In this document: positions 39,001 through 50,665 of the stretch, piece after piece
Numbering within the stretch: the first letter of the stretch is position 1
Layout: each line of letters begins with the position of its first letter
Origin: Nectonema munidae
Lineage: Eukaryota; Nematomorpha; Nectonematoida; Nectonematidae
Assembly (NCBI GenBank): GCA_030549495.1
Contig: JAUIRK010001052.1
Location: 868,001 to 932,000, forward strand
Reading direction: 5' to 3'
DNA length: 64,000 bases
The notes under the pieces: model-generated
The model's database searches: none
What the model was told of the DNA's origin: nothing
What the model saw: the letters and a program-made list of their open reading frames with translations, nothing else
Made by a program: the position numbers and the translations under genes

Positions 39001-39345
39001 GAATCAACATTATAAATAGTTTTTTTAAAGGTTATATTTTTTGAAATTTCTAAATGCTCATTAATTTTTTCATCAATTTATGTAGTTTTTTATGTAAAGA
39101 TTGTCATTTACATGAAACAGAAGTATCTTCTTTAACCTTCAACGCGTTCTCTATATATCTTTTACAATTCCAATGTAGGCCAACTGAAAAATACTCACCT
39201 AGAACTTTAATAAATTTATCATCAATTTTTTGGCATACGCAACAAAACCATTGCGGGCTAGGATTGAATCTTATCTTTGAAACTTTTATTTTCGCAGGTG
39301 GAACAATCCTAATAAGAATTTCCATTCTTCTTTTTTTTATTTCTC
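36050..39345 (-). mobile_element. LINE B, Jockey/CR1-like, minus strand, decayed
   Basis: Reading right to left: ORF1 opens at 39325 with a PHD-like zinc motif (WFCCVCQKIDD ... GLHWNC). It continues through KTYASALPSS (about 38930) and LFSMNSVMFLRK, and ends with knuckle-like Cys/His pairs (CSEAHIGKDCKLTHD, YKCYTC at about 38480-38410). ORF2 shows IYRPPGYS (37850), GISDHRPIFLTIE (37560), an EN-RT linker (37428-37180), then RT ENYRPVSIVCSIGKLLEKIL (about 36870) and FGFRRFHSTELVHS. The RT centre including the YADD site is missing by internal deletion: WLSNNGLTINNEKK follows soon after. Multiple frameshifts. The 3' end is near 36050, where GGAAGCGGTCTGAATGACC may be the LINE's 3' UTR. Confidence 0.78.
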
Positions 39346-39359
39346 ATTTAAAATAAAGT

Positions 39360-40869
39360 TAAGATTAGATATTTATTTTAAAGAAAAACAAATTTGAGTT
39401 TCAAATAAAAAATGACGCGATTTTAAAAAAGAACTAGAAAAAAAACTTTTGATATATACATAATATTTGACTAGTTAGATTCAAAAGCTTTATGCAAACA
39501 GAAAAAAGGAGTTCTAACAGTGAGTAAAATTAAATTTAAAGTGGGGAGAAAGGAATAACTTTCTCAATGTACACCAACCTATAAAAATAATCTAAGAACT
39601 TAAAAGGCGGAACAATTTATTTGTATAATAAAAACATATTTATAGAAATATTATGGACTTTAATAATGCTTAGTGTTTGCTACAATTTCTCTCCCTATTT
39701 TATTCAGTTTTTGGAGTTTGGAATTGTTACTAAAACTTTTAAGGGGCATCCAAATTATAATAAACACTTTGCTAGTAAGTCACTCGGAACATAACTTAAA
39801 TGGCATATATTGAATAATTTAGATATTTTGAAACGACTAAAAATACTACGTGTATTTTGAGTTCTATGTAATTTGACTGCCAGTTATTTGGTTAAAAGTA
39901 AAACTAACAATAAAAAATCAGCTGTCGGTAGTAGCCGGGAGTCAATCATACTTGTTACTGAATTTTTGGACGATGAAATTAAAGATTATGAGGTGATGAA
40001 GTGACAGATTTCACTGTGAACACCTTTTAAAGGTGATATAAATCATTTTAAAGTAATGGCAAAGGAAATAATGTGACTGTCCGTATCGGTAAATTATTAA
40101 TTTTTTACCGTTGTCAGAGCATTGCCACGTGATTAAATATTCAGTTTAAGATAGATAACCGTAAATCGATTTTGTTAGTTAATTCACATATGGTTAGTTA
40201 GTTGAAGTTAAAAAGCGAAAAACAAAAGATTTATAAACTTCAAATAACCCAATATTACGTGTTGATTTTATTAAAGCTAATTTTGAAAAACCCAAGTCAA
40301 AAAAATGTCAAATATATAAACTATTGTATTTTTCTTTATTAATTTAGATTTTTCTCACTATACAAGCACATTCACAAAGAAGAAAATAAGGACAGTCAGT
40401 AAAAATTTTTATTAAAGATTTAATTCCACTGAAGAAATGTTCTGAATTTATCATAATTTATACATTCAAATCAAACTTACTAAAATGAAAATAAAAGAAA
40501 TAATTCTATTTGTTAAACTTTGATATGGAATAAAGTACCATCTTTCTTATAAATATTTATGATAAAATTTATATATTTTTATGTAATAAATTCTACTTAT
40601 TTTTTAACAATAATTTATTGAATTTACTGGGAAACTATATTTTTAAGAAAACGAAACAACAAATTTAGAATTTTAGGACATTGATTACAAAAAAAATAAG
40701 AAGAGCGAGAACAAAGGGCATAGATCAATCGAGAATCAATAAAAATTATTTTTTAGCCTATTTCTTAACCATAAAATATTGAATGCAAAATGGATGATAC
40801 TGATTCAGTAGTCTCTTCCTATTAAATCAAAATCCCAATTATATGAAAAATAAAATAACATAAAAAGTG
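39360..40869. other. No gene recognised
   Basis: AT-rich sequence without supported exons, inverted ends or tRNA boxes. It separates LINE B from the first TATCGGAT-ended MITE. Confidence 0.4.
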
Positions 40870-41164
40870 GAGATGTATCGGATATCCGCGAAAAAATTTA
40901 CATCCTAATGCGCGTATCATTTAGGTGTCAACATTCGCAATAACATCCGCAATTTTCAAATATTTTTCTTTTTCTATATTCAGCAAAGTTTTTTTTTCAA
41001 TTTTTACTTTATCCAAAATTTTTTGTCATAAGTACGTCTTTATGATAATATTATGCATAAGCCTATTGAACATTGCTCCTATAATAGCAATTATGATATC
41101 CGTATCCCCAAAAAAATTAATTCTGACATCCGCAATACAAAAAATTTAACATCCGATACATCTC
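40870..41164. mobile_element. 295 bp MITE with GAGATGTATCGGAT ends, copy 1
   Basis: GAGATGTATCGGAT at the left is inverted at the right (ATCCGATACATCTC). Inside, ACATCCGC / GATATCCG motifs recur near both ends, giving several subterminal copies. The middle (CAATTTTCAAATATTTTTCT, AGCAAAGTTTTTTT) matches the second copy at 42981-43899. Non-coding. The flanks do not show a clear duplication in this copy. Confidence 0.8.
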
Positions 41165-42980
41165 AGATATGTAAAAGATAAGTTCCATTTTTTGAAAAAA
41201 TGGAACGAGGTACGATTGGATTAACTCTGAATTTTTCTCTCATTCTTTTGCAGCCCACCTTTTCGCAAATAAAAAAGTTTAAAATATATACTAATCTCAA
41301 AAACTTACTATAAAAAGTTGTAAAAGAATTAAGCACAAATAGTGTTTCAACGTAGATGGCGCTTTTCTAACCCTGTTAGCAAGACAAAAAAATATTCAAT
41401 TTGTCTGTCCCAAAATTATGTCATTTGAAGATAATGAAGCAAAAAACAAGAAATAGATTAATATATTTGCAAAACAAAATTAAGCATTCGCCTGGCACTG
41501 AATTTTCAACTAAAAAGAGATCAGAAAAGAGTTTGGTGAATGAGCAGATAATGAAAAGATGGATGAAGACAACAGATCAGATTAACTTGAAAAGTGGCCT
41601 TACTTTTAATGAAGATATATTAACTTGATAGAAAGAAGAATAGTATACCTCCAAAGCTATATAATCGCAAGAGTTTTTGAAAATAAAAGAAATTTCATAA
41701 TTACAGGTGATATTTTCAAGAGACGAACTTGTCTTATTGTTGTTATTGATATATTATTATCCGCAAAATCAACTGTAGTTGAAATTTTTGGGAATTGAAA
41801 ACATTATATTGCGAGTGTTCCAATTTCGCCATGTGTCATTATTTAGCTAAATAGGTGTCACTATCCTGAGTAGTGAGGTTGTCGCTAGTATCAAGGTTAT
41901 ACCTGATATTAATATCAGGTAGATATAATTGGTCCTATACATTAATGTCCAAAACCCAAGGTTACTCCATGGTATTCTGATTTTAACAAAAAGTGAAAAA
42001 ATTACATTAAAAATTTTTCAGTTGAAAAAAGTAATCTCATTTATACTGTGTTTTTTTTTAATTAAACTACAAAAAAATAAAATTGTATTAAATATAAATT
42101 TTAACATAATTTTATTAAATCACCAAACTGGTAATTTACAAAGCTTTGAAACAAACGATCTGACTAATATTGATATATAGGCTGGCCATACTTTTTTGTA
42201 ACAAAAACGGAACATTACTACAATTGTCAGCAAAAAAACCATAACTTTGAAAAGCAAGTTTAGTTGAATGTAAATTCAAAACAAACTTATACTATGTTAT
42301 AAATAACGTTAAAATAAAATAAATGTCATGCATACGTAAAAAAAATATACCAAAATTTTTTTTATAGATTTTTTATGCTAAACATGCTTTCAATCTTATT
42401 TTTTCTGATGAAGTAACCTTACACAATGGTCTTTCAAGGTTTTAGAATAAATTTTGTCACATCCATAATTCTTTTTTTTATTTAAGAACGATAACAAAAT
42501 AAAAAAAGTAATAAAAAATTGGACATTTAAAAAAAGAGCGAACCTTCAAAATACGTGATAAAAATGGGACTGTTGGGTCTAAAATGCTACGTATGTCAAG
42601 CCATTGATAGAGAAGCAAAATAATCGATATTTTTTGTTTTTATTCAAAAAATGTAGAAATAGATTTCGACGTTTTAACAAAAATTTGTATGAGACTTTTT
42701 CTGGACCTGAACATTCAATAGAAAGAAAAGCTCTTTTTGTTTCATTATCTAGAATTTCTATTAAAACGTCCCAGCAGATTTAGCTTTCACTAATACCTAT
42801 TATAATAAATGGTAACTACAGAATAAAGTTTTATGGCTGCATATTATACATATCACATAAATATATATTGGCAATACAGCTCTTTTTGAGAATATAGTAT
42901 TTCAGTGTATGGGTGTCTGATGTCAATATGTATGTATTCCCATGTATTCGTATGTGTCAGAAAATGTATATGTATGTATT
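41165..42980. other. No gene recognised
   Basis: Open frames at 41401-41628 and 41929-42180 (plus) match nothing known and have no splice support. A perfect 20 bp palindrome lies at 41901-41920 (listed separately). Confidence 0.4.
41901..41920. repeat. Perfect 20 bp palindrome
   Basis: ACCTGATATTAATATCAGGT is its own reverse complement. It could extrude a cruciform or be a dimeric protein site; nothing around it shows a role. Confidence 0.7.
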
Positions 42981-43899
42981 AGAGTGGTATCGGATATCCG
43001 CATTCGCAAAAATTATTACATCCGCAATAACATACTTAGGAGTAACTCTGAATTTAGCAACTCAACAAATGGTTATCCCCGAGAAAAATATTTTATTAAT
43101 AGTAACAGCTTTAGTAGCTCTAATAATCGCCACCCTCACAAAATGGTTCCATCTAGGAAATATTACATATTAGCTAGGTACATCCACTCAAAAGCTTAAA
43201 TTTTTCTCCTTAGGTTGATTATCAACCACATGGAAGATGAATCGGTGGTTAGATATCTTATTGAGGAGGGATGGCAGTCTATCTCTAAGCACAGGAGGAT
43301 GAAGGACGGGATTCCTGTCATAGGCAATATTTGGGTGGACGCTTGTCTAAACGAACTAGGCCTCTCTGCCACAATAACCAATGGTGATTGGAATATTGCT
43401 GAGTTAGAATTATTGGCAATAGTGCTTGGACACCTTAATTGGCCCAACAAGAAAGTCTTCTCGGACTCCCAAGTAGCTATAAACTGGATCAAAAATGCAT
43501 TTTTGAAAATCATAAGCTTTATATTGATAGCTTTTCTCCTAAACAATAGCTAGAATTTGGGCCACCTCAGGGATAATGTCGAATATGTCACTTCAGAGGA
43601 AAATCAGACGGATAAACCCTTTAGGATCGCAATAAAACTCAACATCTGCATTCACAATTTTCAAACATTTTTCTTTTTTCTACATACAGCAAAGTTTTTT
43701 TAGGAATTTTTCAATTTTTATGATAAATATTTCTCTATGATAACACATATACATTGTCATCTCTCTAAATTTTAAGGAAGTATAAAACTTACGTTTGCTT
43801 AGAATAGCAATTATGATATCCACATTCGCTAAAAAATAAATTCTCACATCCGCATTAGCTAGGATGTCAAATTAAAAAATTTCACATCCGATACATCTC
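42981..43899. mobile_element. Second copy of the TATCGGAT MITE, split by a retroelement fossil
   Basis: The left piece (42981-43027) starts GAGTGGTATCGGATATCCGC. The right piece (about 43625-43899) carries TTTTCAAACATTTTTC, GCAATTATGATATCCACATT and ends ACATCCGATACATCTC. Together they match the 295 bp copy at 40870 with about 0.6 kb of foreign sequence between. TA lies outside both ends, which suggests a Tc1/mariner-type TA target. Confidence 0.75.
43028..43624 (+). mobile_element. Retroelement fossil (RT end plus RNase H), broken
   Basis: A fragment of a retroelement pol gene related to LTR or DIRS-like elements. It contains the end of the reverse-transcriptase region and an RNase H-like domain (about 43295-43510). 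It is incomplete at both ends, lies inside a MITE copy, and is clearly non-functional with a few breaks. Family placement beyond this is uncertain. Age is probably old, but it is younger than the MITE it interrupts. Confidence 0.6.
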
Positions 43900-46396
43900 T
43901 AGTATGTAGGTACAATTGCGCTAACACTTAAAATAGTGTTTCTCAAAGTGGTCTACAATATTTTTAGAGAATACCATATAAGAATATTTCAAATTTGGAG
44001 TGCATCAAATTTTGCAAGGGTCCATATTAAAAATATAATTTAAATCTTTATTGAATAAAAAATTTAATTCTGTTGAGGAAAAGTTCTGAGACTTAAAAAA
44101 ATGTTCCGTTATATGTGTCTGCTTTCCCATCTCCATGTCTTGTTGAATCAGGTTTGATACTAAAAGTGATTAAAATATATTTCGTTTTCATTATTAATTT
44201 TAAAGCGTAGACACATTCTTTATCTGCATTCTAAAAATCGAACCGACTTAATTTATTAATAGAGGCGATTTAAGGTTGTTGTATCTCGTTATTAGTGTAA
44301 TCTATGAGTTCAAAAAAAAGAAAACAATTTTTATTTGAAGTGAGAAAGTATACCCATCGCTGGAAAATGCTCAAAGGGAAAAATATAGAATCTTTGTTAG
44401 ACTTTCGAAGCAGTAGGGATGAGCACGTGTATTTTCAGCCAACCTACATAAAAGCTACAGTTAGGTACTGCTGACTTTATGTGTAGGCTACTACTTATTT
44501 TTAAGACATAAGTAGAAGCCATTTAAGATTGTCATTGACTTCATTGGAACATGACATATCAAATTTAGTCGCAAAGCATCAAGTTCAACTCTCACACTAA
44601 ATAACAAATTTTTTCGAAATAAATTTCCACTTTTTCAACTTGATTAATTTTATTTTATAAAATTTTTAAAAGATAAGCAGAGTAAAAAGTATATACTACA
44701 AATTTTAATTGAATAAACACATAAAAATAGTGATTAAGAAGAGCTATTCTTATATCATTTTGCTAATTTGTTTGTTTATTGATCATAATCAATGTGTTTT
44801 CCCTATATACACGCCTATCCTCGAAATAACATTAAATATCCTATATACACTGGAGCATACATAAAGGCGCTTTCCTATATAATGATACACACATACACAA
44901 AATAATAGGAAAGCCAAAAGCGTTGCTTGATCCCTAATACTAAGACTAATGCTAATTCTATGCAAATTGAGGAATATATTTGAATAGTCAAACCCAGCGG
45001 GGGAGTGGTATATATTATCCTAATCATAAATAATTAAAAAGTATAAAAAGTTCCTGCCCTAAAAAAGTTCAAGTGAATGCTCCCAGGTATGACAGTGCAA
45101 ACCCCTTTAATTTAAATTTCAAGATTGGAATTAAAAAAAAGGCGTGTAATTGAATAAATATATTGTTTCTAAAATCTAAATACTGTTTTAATAAATACAT
45201 AAAATAAATAATAATTCTATTTGTGAAATTATAACTTGATTACCATCTTAAAAAATAGTTTATTCAATACAAATAAAATTCATCATATCTAAATAAAACT
45301 AAAAAATTGTTGTGCCTTTTCGTTTTGTGATTTGAGTCATTGTGTTAACAACTTTTGAAACGTAACGAAAGTTTGAAACGACCCAATATAAGTGAGAACG
45401 AACTATTTTTATCTTGACCATGGGCTTCTAAGTAGATTTAAGCAACATAAAGTGCTTAGGTAACAATTAGGGCATTTGGGTTATTATTTAATATTAAATT
45501 TAAAGAAAATTGGGAAATGCGCTTTTATGTATCTAATTTTTAATTTCAAGAATTTTTTAGATGTTACTGTTAAAATATTTAATCCTAACTTTTAAACAAT
45601 GAATTATAATGAAGTCAAACAAAATCAAAAAATTATAATAACAAAAATAAAATAAAATGGTAAATAGCTGAAAATTTAAAAATTTTCAAAGAATTAAAAT
45701 TCACATAGCAAAATAATTAGCATTGAAAAAACTGAACAAGGAAAAATATAGAGAGTAAAAGGACGTTGATGAATATCAAGACAAAGTATACATATTATTA
45801 TATCTACCAAAAAATACTGAAGGACTACTCTTTTAACTTAAACCGCTTTCGTGACCAGAAAAATCAGACGATATTTATTAAAAAGCAGAAGATTCATATA
45901 CAAAACTATTTGAAAAAGCAGACGAAGGTAAAATTGTTTATGTATCATATATTTTTATATGGTCACAAAAGGGTTAACTAACTACAGGAAAGCACCGCCA
46001 GCATGCGATTGTATGGGTCCAAGTGAGCCAGAGTAAAAAAGCTTCGAACTGTAGAACATGATACAGTTGCCATCGAGCGTGGTTTGCGAGATAATGGGGT
46101 ACTTGACAAGAGTCGCATTTAACCCAATATCGATGTACACAAATTATTACCCAACCATATTAAACTAGCTTTAAAAATTTTAATATTATTTTCGGTTCAA
46201 CTGCGTGTGTAGTACACGTATGCAAATAAATAATTTCCAGAAAATATTATTTATTTCACAAGTATTTAAATAGTCATGAAGAATGCGTGCAAGTTTATTG
46301 TCTCTGGGAGGAATCGGGCAAGCAACTTCAAATCCGTGACCAGAGATTTAAGTTGAAGGATCTCTGTTCGGAAAAAATGGAGTCCATCGTCTAATC
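43900..46396. other. No gene recognised; one possible hAT end
   Basis: AGTGTTTCTCAAAGTGGTC at about 43935 matches the start of CAGTGGTTCTCAA-type hAT ends, but no partner end was found. The rest is AT-rich. A GC-richer patch at 45990-46130 reads as non-random peptide on the minus strand (KYPIISQTTLDGNCIMFYSS) without a known match. Confidence 0.4.
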
Positions 46397-47622
46397 CAGG
46401 AATGCTCAACCCAATTTAATTCTTGGTGTGGCCAACTTCTTCATTCACAATGCTAAGCAATGTAGAAATATATTTTACCATTTTATAAAAAGTTGAAATA
46501 AAAAATAGTATGAAATTATCTTTATATAATATAAATTAAATTGTCACAAAATTTCAATTTTATTTATAAACATAAAAATTTTTCTTTGAAGTTCTCCTTC
46601 CTTTTTCCTTAATAAGGTGACAACCAAAACATCAAAATTTGAATCTGACTTCTTTCAATAAATGCCAAAATTAATTATATTTCTTTCTTATTAAATCAAA
46701 TTTAAAATTTTTTTAGATAGTTACAAAAGCATGCTATTTTTATATTTTGCTATTTCAAAAATTGAAGTTATATCGGTATCATAGCTTTTTAAAATTTTAC
46801 AAAAAAGTTGAAAGTTTCCTAATATTTGTGATTTGGCAAAAAAAAATGTTGTGTATGGAGAAGCACTTATTCTTATGAGCAATTTTTTCTCGCATGAAAA
46901 ATATTAAAAGGCAGAAAGAAATAGAATTACTGATAAACATTTATAAAGCATTTGCGTATAAAAAATTCACACATTGATCTTATAATAATAAAGCATGTTG
47001 TATTTTTTGCTATTTATTCTGTTTTAAATTTAACACAGGTTTGCAAATTAAAACTTCATAAAAGTTGTTAAAATGAATCTATTATTATAAATTGTTTAGA
47101 ATAAGTTCATTTTTGAAACGAAAACTACATTAAAACCCAGTAGCGGATTCACAGGGGGGGGGGCTCATGGGCCTAGCCCCCCTATAAAAAATGGCTTCGA
47201 AAATTACCCTTACATGTATAAAAAATAAATTTTTGCAATTTATTCATGGCAAAATAATGCTAAAAATATGAAGACATAGGTAATTAGTGATTCTAAAAGA
47301 CATAATACAGCTGTCGTATTCTCTGAAGATTTTTAGCAAAATTGCAAATAAATTGATTTCGCCCCCCCCCCCCTATAAGAAATTTCTGGATCCGCCACTG
47401 TTAAAACCTGTTTAGGGTTAAAGGCCACAGTAGATGTGTCTTTTATTTGAATGATTTTTAAATAAACTATGTTTGATTTTATTAGTTGATAATTACAATT
47501 CCTAAATATGTTTTTAGTAATTTCGTTTTTTGCTTAAAAGTAATTTTATTTATCTTAAAATAAACCTAAATTAGTTTATCATGCATTTTTGGCTCACTAA
47601 GCAAAAAGGTTTGGCATCCCTG
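46397..47622. mobile_element. Non-autonomous hAT-like element
   Basis: CAGGAATGCTCAACCC at the left and GGTTTGGCATCCCTG at the right are imperfect inverted repeats. The flanking octamers GTCTAATC and ATCTTATC agree at 6 of 8 positions, as for an old hAT target duplication. About 950 bp remain when the nested MITE is removed. No transposase reading frame survives. Confidence 0.6.
47138..47400. mobile_element. 263 bp MITE with G/C homopolymer ends and exact 8 bp duplication
   Basis: Left end CAGTAGCGGATTCACAGG runs into ten Gs and, after CTCATGGGCCTAG, CCCCCC. The right end carries eleven to twelve Cs followed by CTGGATCCGCCACTG. TTAAAACC is duplicated exactly at 47130-47137 and 47401-47408. 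The ends match the widespread CAGTGGCGGATCCAG type, and the 8 bp duplication fits hAT. It is inserted in the hAT-like element 46397-47622, so it is the younger of the two. Confidence 0.88.
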
Positions 47623-47828
47623 ATCTTATCACGGTAATCGAATTATAAACAATTTTGCATTCTATCGATGCTCTCCCTAATGCCTAATTAAGTTAATTGT
47701 CTGACTATTTAACTAATTAATTTAACAAATATTTTTTCCTACTTTTTTGAAAGTTATTTACTCTATACATCGAATTAAACACCTAGAAAAAGAATATTTT
47801 AGAAAAAAGGATAAAGTCCAGTTGAAAT

Positions 47829-47836
47829 TTTATTCA
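47829..47836 (-). promoter_or_regulatory. Poly(A) signal overlapping the TAF7 stop codon
   Basis: On the minus strand the gene ends TGAATAAA: the final A of the TGA stop is the first A of AATAAA. If used, cleavage would fall 10-30 bp later, giving an almost absent 3' UTR. Confidence 0.6.
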
Positions 47837-48724
47837 AGCAAGATCATCTTCTTCATTCTTAACAATAAGTTCGGTGTTATCCACAATTTCAGCAAAATCT
47901 TTGACATCTGTTTGACTGAAATCTAACTCAAATTTGGATCCACTTTCGAGATTCTTCGAATCCGTTATTTCATCTTTAATACTGTTTTTTTCATCGCTGT
48001 CCTCAGAACTAGTCAACGCCTCACCAAAGATATCCTGTTCATCCACAAAATCTTTTTTTTCATCCTCATCATTAACTTCAGTGATCAAGGTACTGTCACT
48101 ACACTCCCCACCGATTATTTGCCACTTGACGTTAACGGCTTCAACGTCGCTTTTTAAAAGACGCTTGATTTCCTTTTCTATATCAGGCAAGTCTATGTTT
48201 CTTTTGCGTGACATCTTACGAAATCTTCTCTTGCGAACGTTCTTGAGGCAAGGCGTGATGCCGTGATTGAAGTTGGAGCTGCGCGAGTTATAATGCCTTT
48301 CTCGCTTTCCGCTATCAAATTGTTCTTCCTCCTCCGAGGACGTACTCATCATAGCATTTATGTCTTTACAGATCAAAATTTGAGAGATATCTGCACTTTT
48401 ATGAAAAACCTTTTTATCCAAAGATTTTTGAACTTCAACAATACAAGGAAGATTTTTAAGTTTGGCGCGCATATTATGGTCAAAGAAGTGAACTTTTGCT
48501 TTTTTAGAATCAACATCTAGTTCGATTTTGAAGTTGTCTTTGAGAAGAATTTCCTGAGGAGAAGAATCTAAACTAAGAAATGATTGTAGAGTAGAAGCAT
48601 AATCTAAAGGAAGGCGCAGGATAATCACACTCTCAGCTTCATACGGTCCAAAAGAGTTATTATTGGTAGGGGTAGTTGCATTGCTAGCCTCTCTGCTTTT
48701 ACTTATATCTTTGCTAACAACCAT
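47834..48724 (-). CDS. Taf7: Transcription initiation factor TFIID subunit 7 (TAF7)
   Basis: TAF7 is a TFIID subunit that binds TAF1 and restrains its acetyltransferase until initiation; it acts in the nucleus. The intact single exon encodes 296 residues from ATG at 48724. The TAFII55 N-terminal domain spans about 31-205: SVIILRLPLDYASTLQSFL, LKDNFKIELDVDSKKAKVHF, LKNLPCIVEVQKSLDKKVFH, KSADISQILIC, then NHGITPCLKNVRKRRFRKMS, LPDIEKEIKRLLKSDVEAVN and VKWQII. All family landmarks are present in order. Residues 206-296 are an acidic, Ser-rich tail. An acidic stretch (SSEEEEQFD, near 130) interrupts the domain halves, as in other TAF7s. Vertebrate TAF7 (about 349 residues) is also intronless, so lack of introns alone does not mean a retrocopy. 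No frameshift or stop is present, so it is probably functional. Confidence 0.95.
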   Translation of the reverse strand: MVVSKDISKSREASNATTPTNNNSFGPYEAESVIILRLPLDYASTLQSFLSLDSSPQEILLKDNFKIELDVDSKKAKVHFFDHNMRAKLKNLPCIVEVQKSLDKKVFHKSADISQILICKDINAMMSTSSEEEEQFDSGKRERHYNSRSSNFNHGITPCLKNVRKRRFRKMSRKRNIDLPDIEKEIKRLLKSDVEAVNVKWQIIGGECSDSTLITEVNDEDEKKDFVDEQDIFGEALTSSEDSDEKNSIKDEITDSKNLESGSKFELDFSQTDVKDFAEIVDNTELIVKNEEDDLA

Positions 48725-50339
48725 ATTTGAAAGGATGGTATCAAAAGATACTACGTTGTGAAGAAGCGTGTTTCAATCATAAATATGAATTCTTTTGGGA
48801 ACTTGAAAAAAGCATTTCTAGACCTAAAGAAAGAAATCAGTGGATAAATATAAGAAAATTAATTAATGAACATCATTTCAATATTTAAAACTTTGGATTT
48901 AAAACAATTTGTCCAAAGTGGTGTAATTAACTTAGTAAAAAATAAATAAAACAGTATTTTTTCGCAACCAACACTCATACAATGTTTGAGAATTATTAGG
49001 AAAGTTGAGAAATTTAAGAAAATAACAAGTTAGTGAAACATTTATAAAGCTAAAAATTTTCGATCATGAACATTATCATAATCGATCCAGGAAAAAAATC
49101 CCACCCATCACAATCATGGTTATCTGTAAAATAAGATCTACAGTTTTTCACATTCTGAAAATGAAGTAGGGAGTGCGAGAATTGAATCAAATATAATAAA
49201 TGTCAACTTTAACGTCATGTGATTTTACAACACTTGTCGTGTCACGAAGGGAAAGGTCAATTGTGATCTTTAATCTATTTTTCCAAAATTGATATATCAT
49301 TTATGAGTTTTTTTCTGAATATTATGTCTGAGCAATAGCTCACAATTAATAAAACTATAAATCACATTTTTCATTTCATGTCGTACAATCTTGCATATGG
49401 TTGTTAGAAAATCTTTGCGGAAATTATTCAATATATTTACAGAATCCTCAGTAATCTCAATAGTTTAGAAATTGTTTACTCTATCATAAGGAGTTTGCTA
49501 GAGACATACAATAAGGTAATACATTACATTTTAATTTATGTCACTGTTTATATTTGTGTTCATTCAAAATCTCAGATAAATAAAATTCACGCTACCAAAA
49601 TCCCCAAAAACTAAAATAAATCTCTGCTACCAAAAACCCAAAATAAAATTCCTGAAAACTAAGGTAGCAATGACTAAGTATAGATTTTTAGTTATTCGGG
49701 ATTTTGGAAGTGGAAATTTTTACTAGAAATCGATGTGATTATCTTTTGAAAAACATGAAAAAATAAATCCAAGTTTGAATATACTAAATTGTTAAAATGG
49801 AACAAAATTCCATTATAATCTATCTTGAAAACTTTGATCACTTACATTAAGTACTTTTGTTTTAAATAGTTTAAAATTTATTTAACCATAGCGTTGCATT
49901 TTTATTTTTGTTGATTCCTTTAAATCCTTGAGTTTAATACAATTTTTAATTGAAAAACAAAAAAAATGTTAAAAAAATCAATTAAAAACTGGTACGGTTA
50001 TTTTTCTTAGCTCTGAATAGTATTATTATATTTAGAAAAGGCCATGTATGACTATAAAAATATTTTTAAAAAAAAATTTATTTTCGGACGTTTTGACCAG
50101 GCGCCTGTCTAAGTGACTACAAAAGATGTATTTTCCTTTTAACTAATAGAAAATAAGTTTTAAGAAAAAAATGAAAATATCTAATAATAAATTTTAGGCT
50201 GAAGATTATTAGAATATCCCTAAATGTTTGAAGACAAATGAATTTTTCTTCTAATTGTTTAATAAGTTATTCCCTCTTCTGTCTAGATACATTATATCCT
50301 AGATTCAATAAAAGACATTTAGTAGGGTCTGGGTAATCC
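48725..50339. other. TAF7 upstream region, no gene recognised
   Basis: Presumed TAF7 promoter and 5' UTR on the minus strand; no TATA box could be assigned. At 49590-49670 the phrase GCTACCAAAA(T/A)CCC appears twice with a related GGTAGCAATGACTAAG after it. No coding sequence is seen. Confidence 0.4.
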
Positions 50340-50665
50340 ATAGCCTTAGGGTCGTGGTAAAATAAGCTGACAGAAATAAAGCTAAATGGCCAGTCAATAA
50401 AGAAGATATGAACATGAAACTTGACATACATATAAATCTTGAGTTTTTATTCAGAAAAAAATTATCTTAAGCAATAAAGTTATGTCAAAGATCTCAATCT
50501 GATGATAAGGGGTATGTGTAAAATAAGCTGTAAAAGTAAAGAGTGATTTCGTATAAACGAAAAGAGATAAGAGTGAACATTTACTTACATATAAAACTCA
50601 AGTCTTTAATTCAGAAAAAAATCAAATCAAGTAATATATATTAAAAAAACATTATATTTTAATGA
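50340..50665 (+). repeat. Two-copy tandem duplication, about 161 bp unit
   Basis: GTAAAATAAGCTG occurs at 50357 and 50518. Each copy goes on to an ACATATAAA(T/A)CT and TTTATTCAGAAAAAAAT-like block (TTTTTATTCAGAAAAAAATT at about 50445; TTTAATTCAGAAAAAAATC at about 50613), followed by CAAGTAAT/AAGCAAT. The order is kept and divergence is moderate. Non-coding. Confidence 0.7.

Noticed and set aside
43931-43955. Complete hAT element starting AGTGTTTCTCAAAG
   Set aside because: No matching inverted end or transposase was found within several kb.
47150-47361. Assembly artefact at the G and C homopolymers
   Set aside because: The tracts lie symmetrically inside a MITE with exact flanking duplications, so they are part of the element even if their exact length is uncertain.
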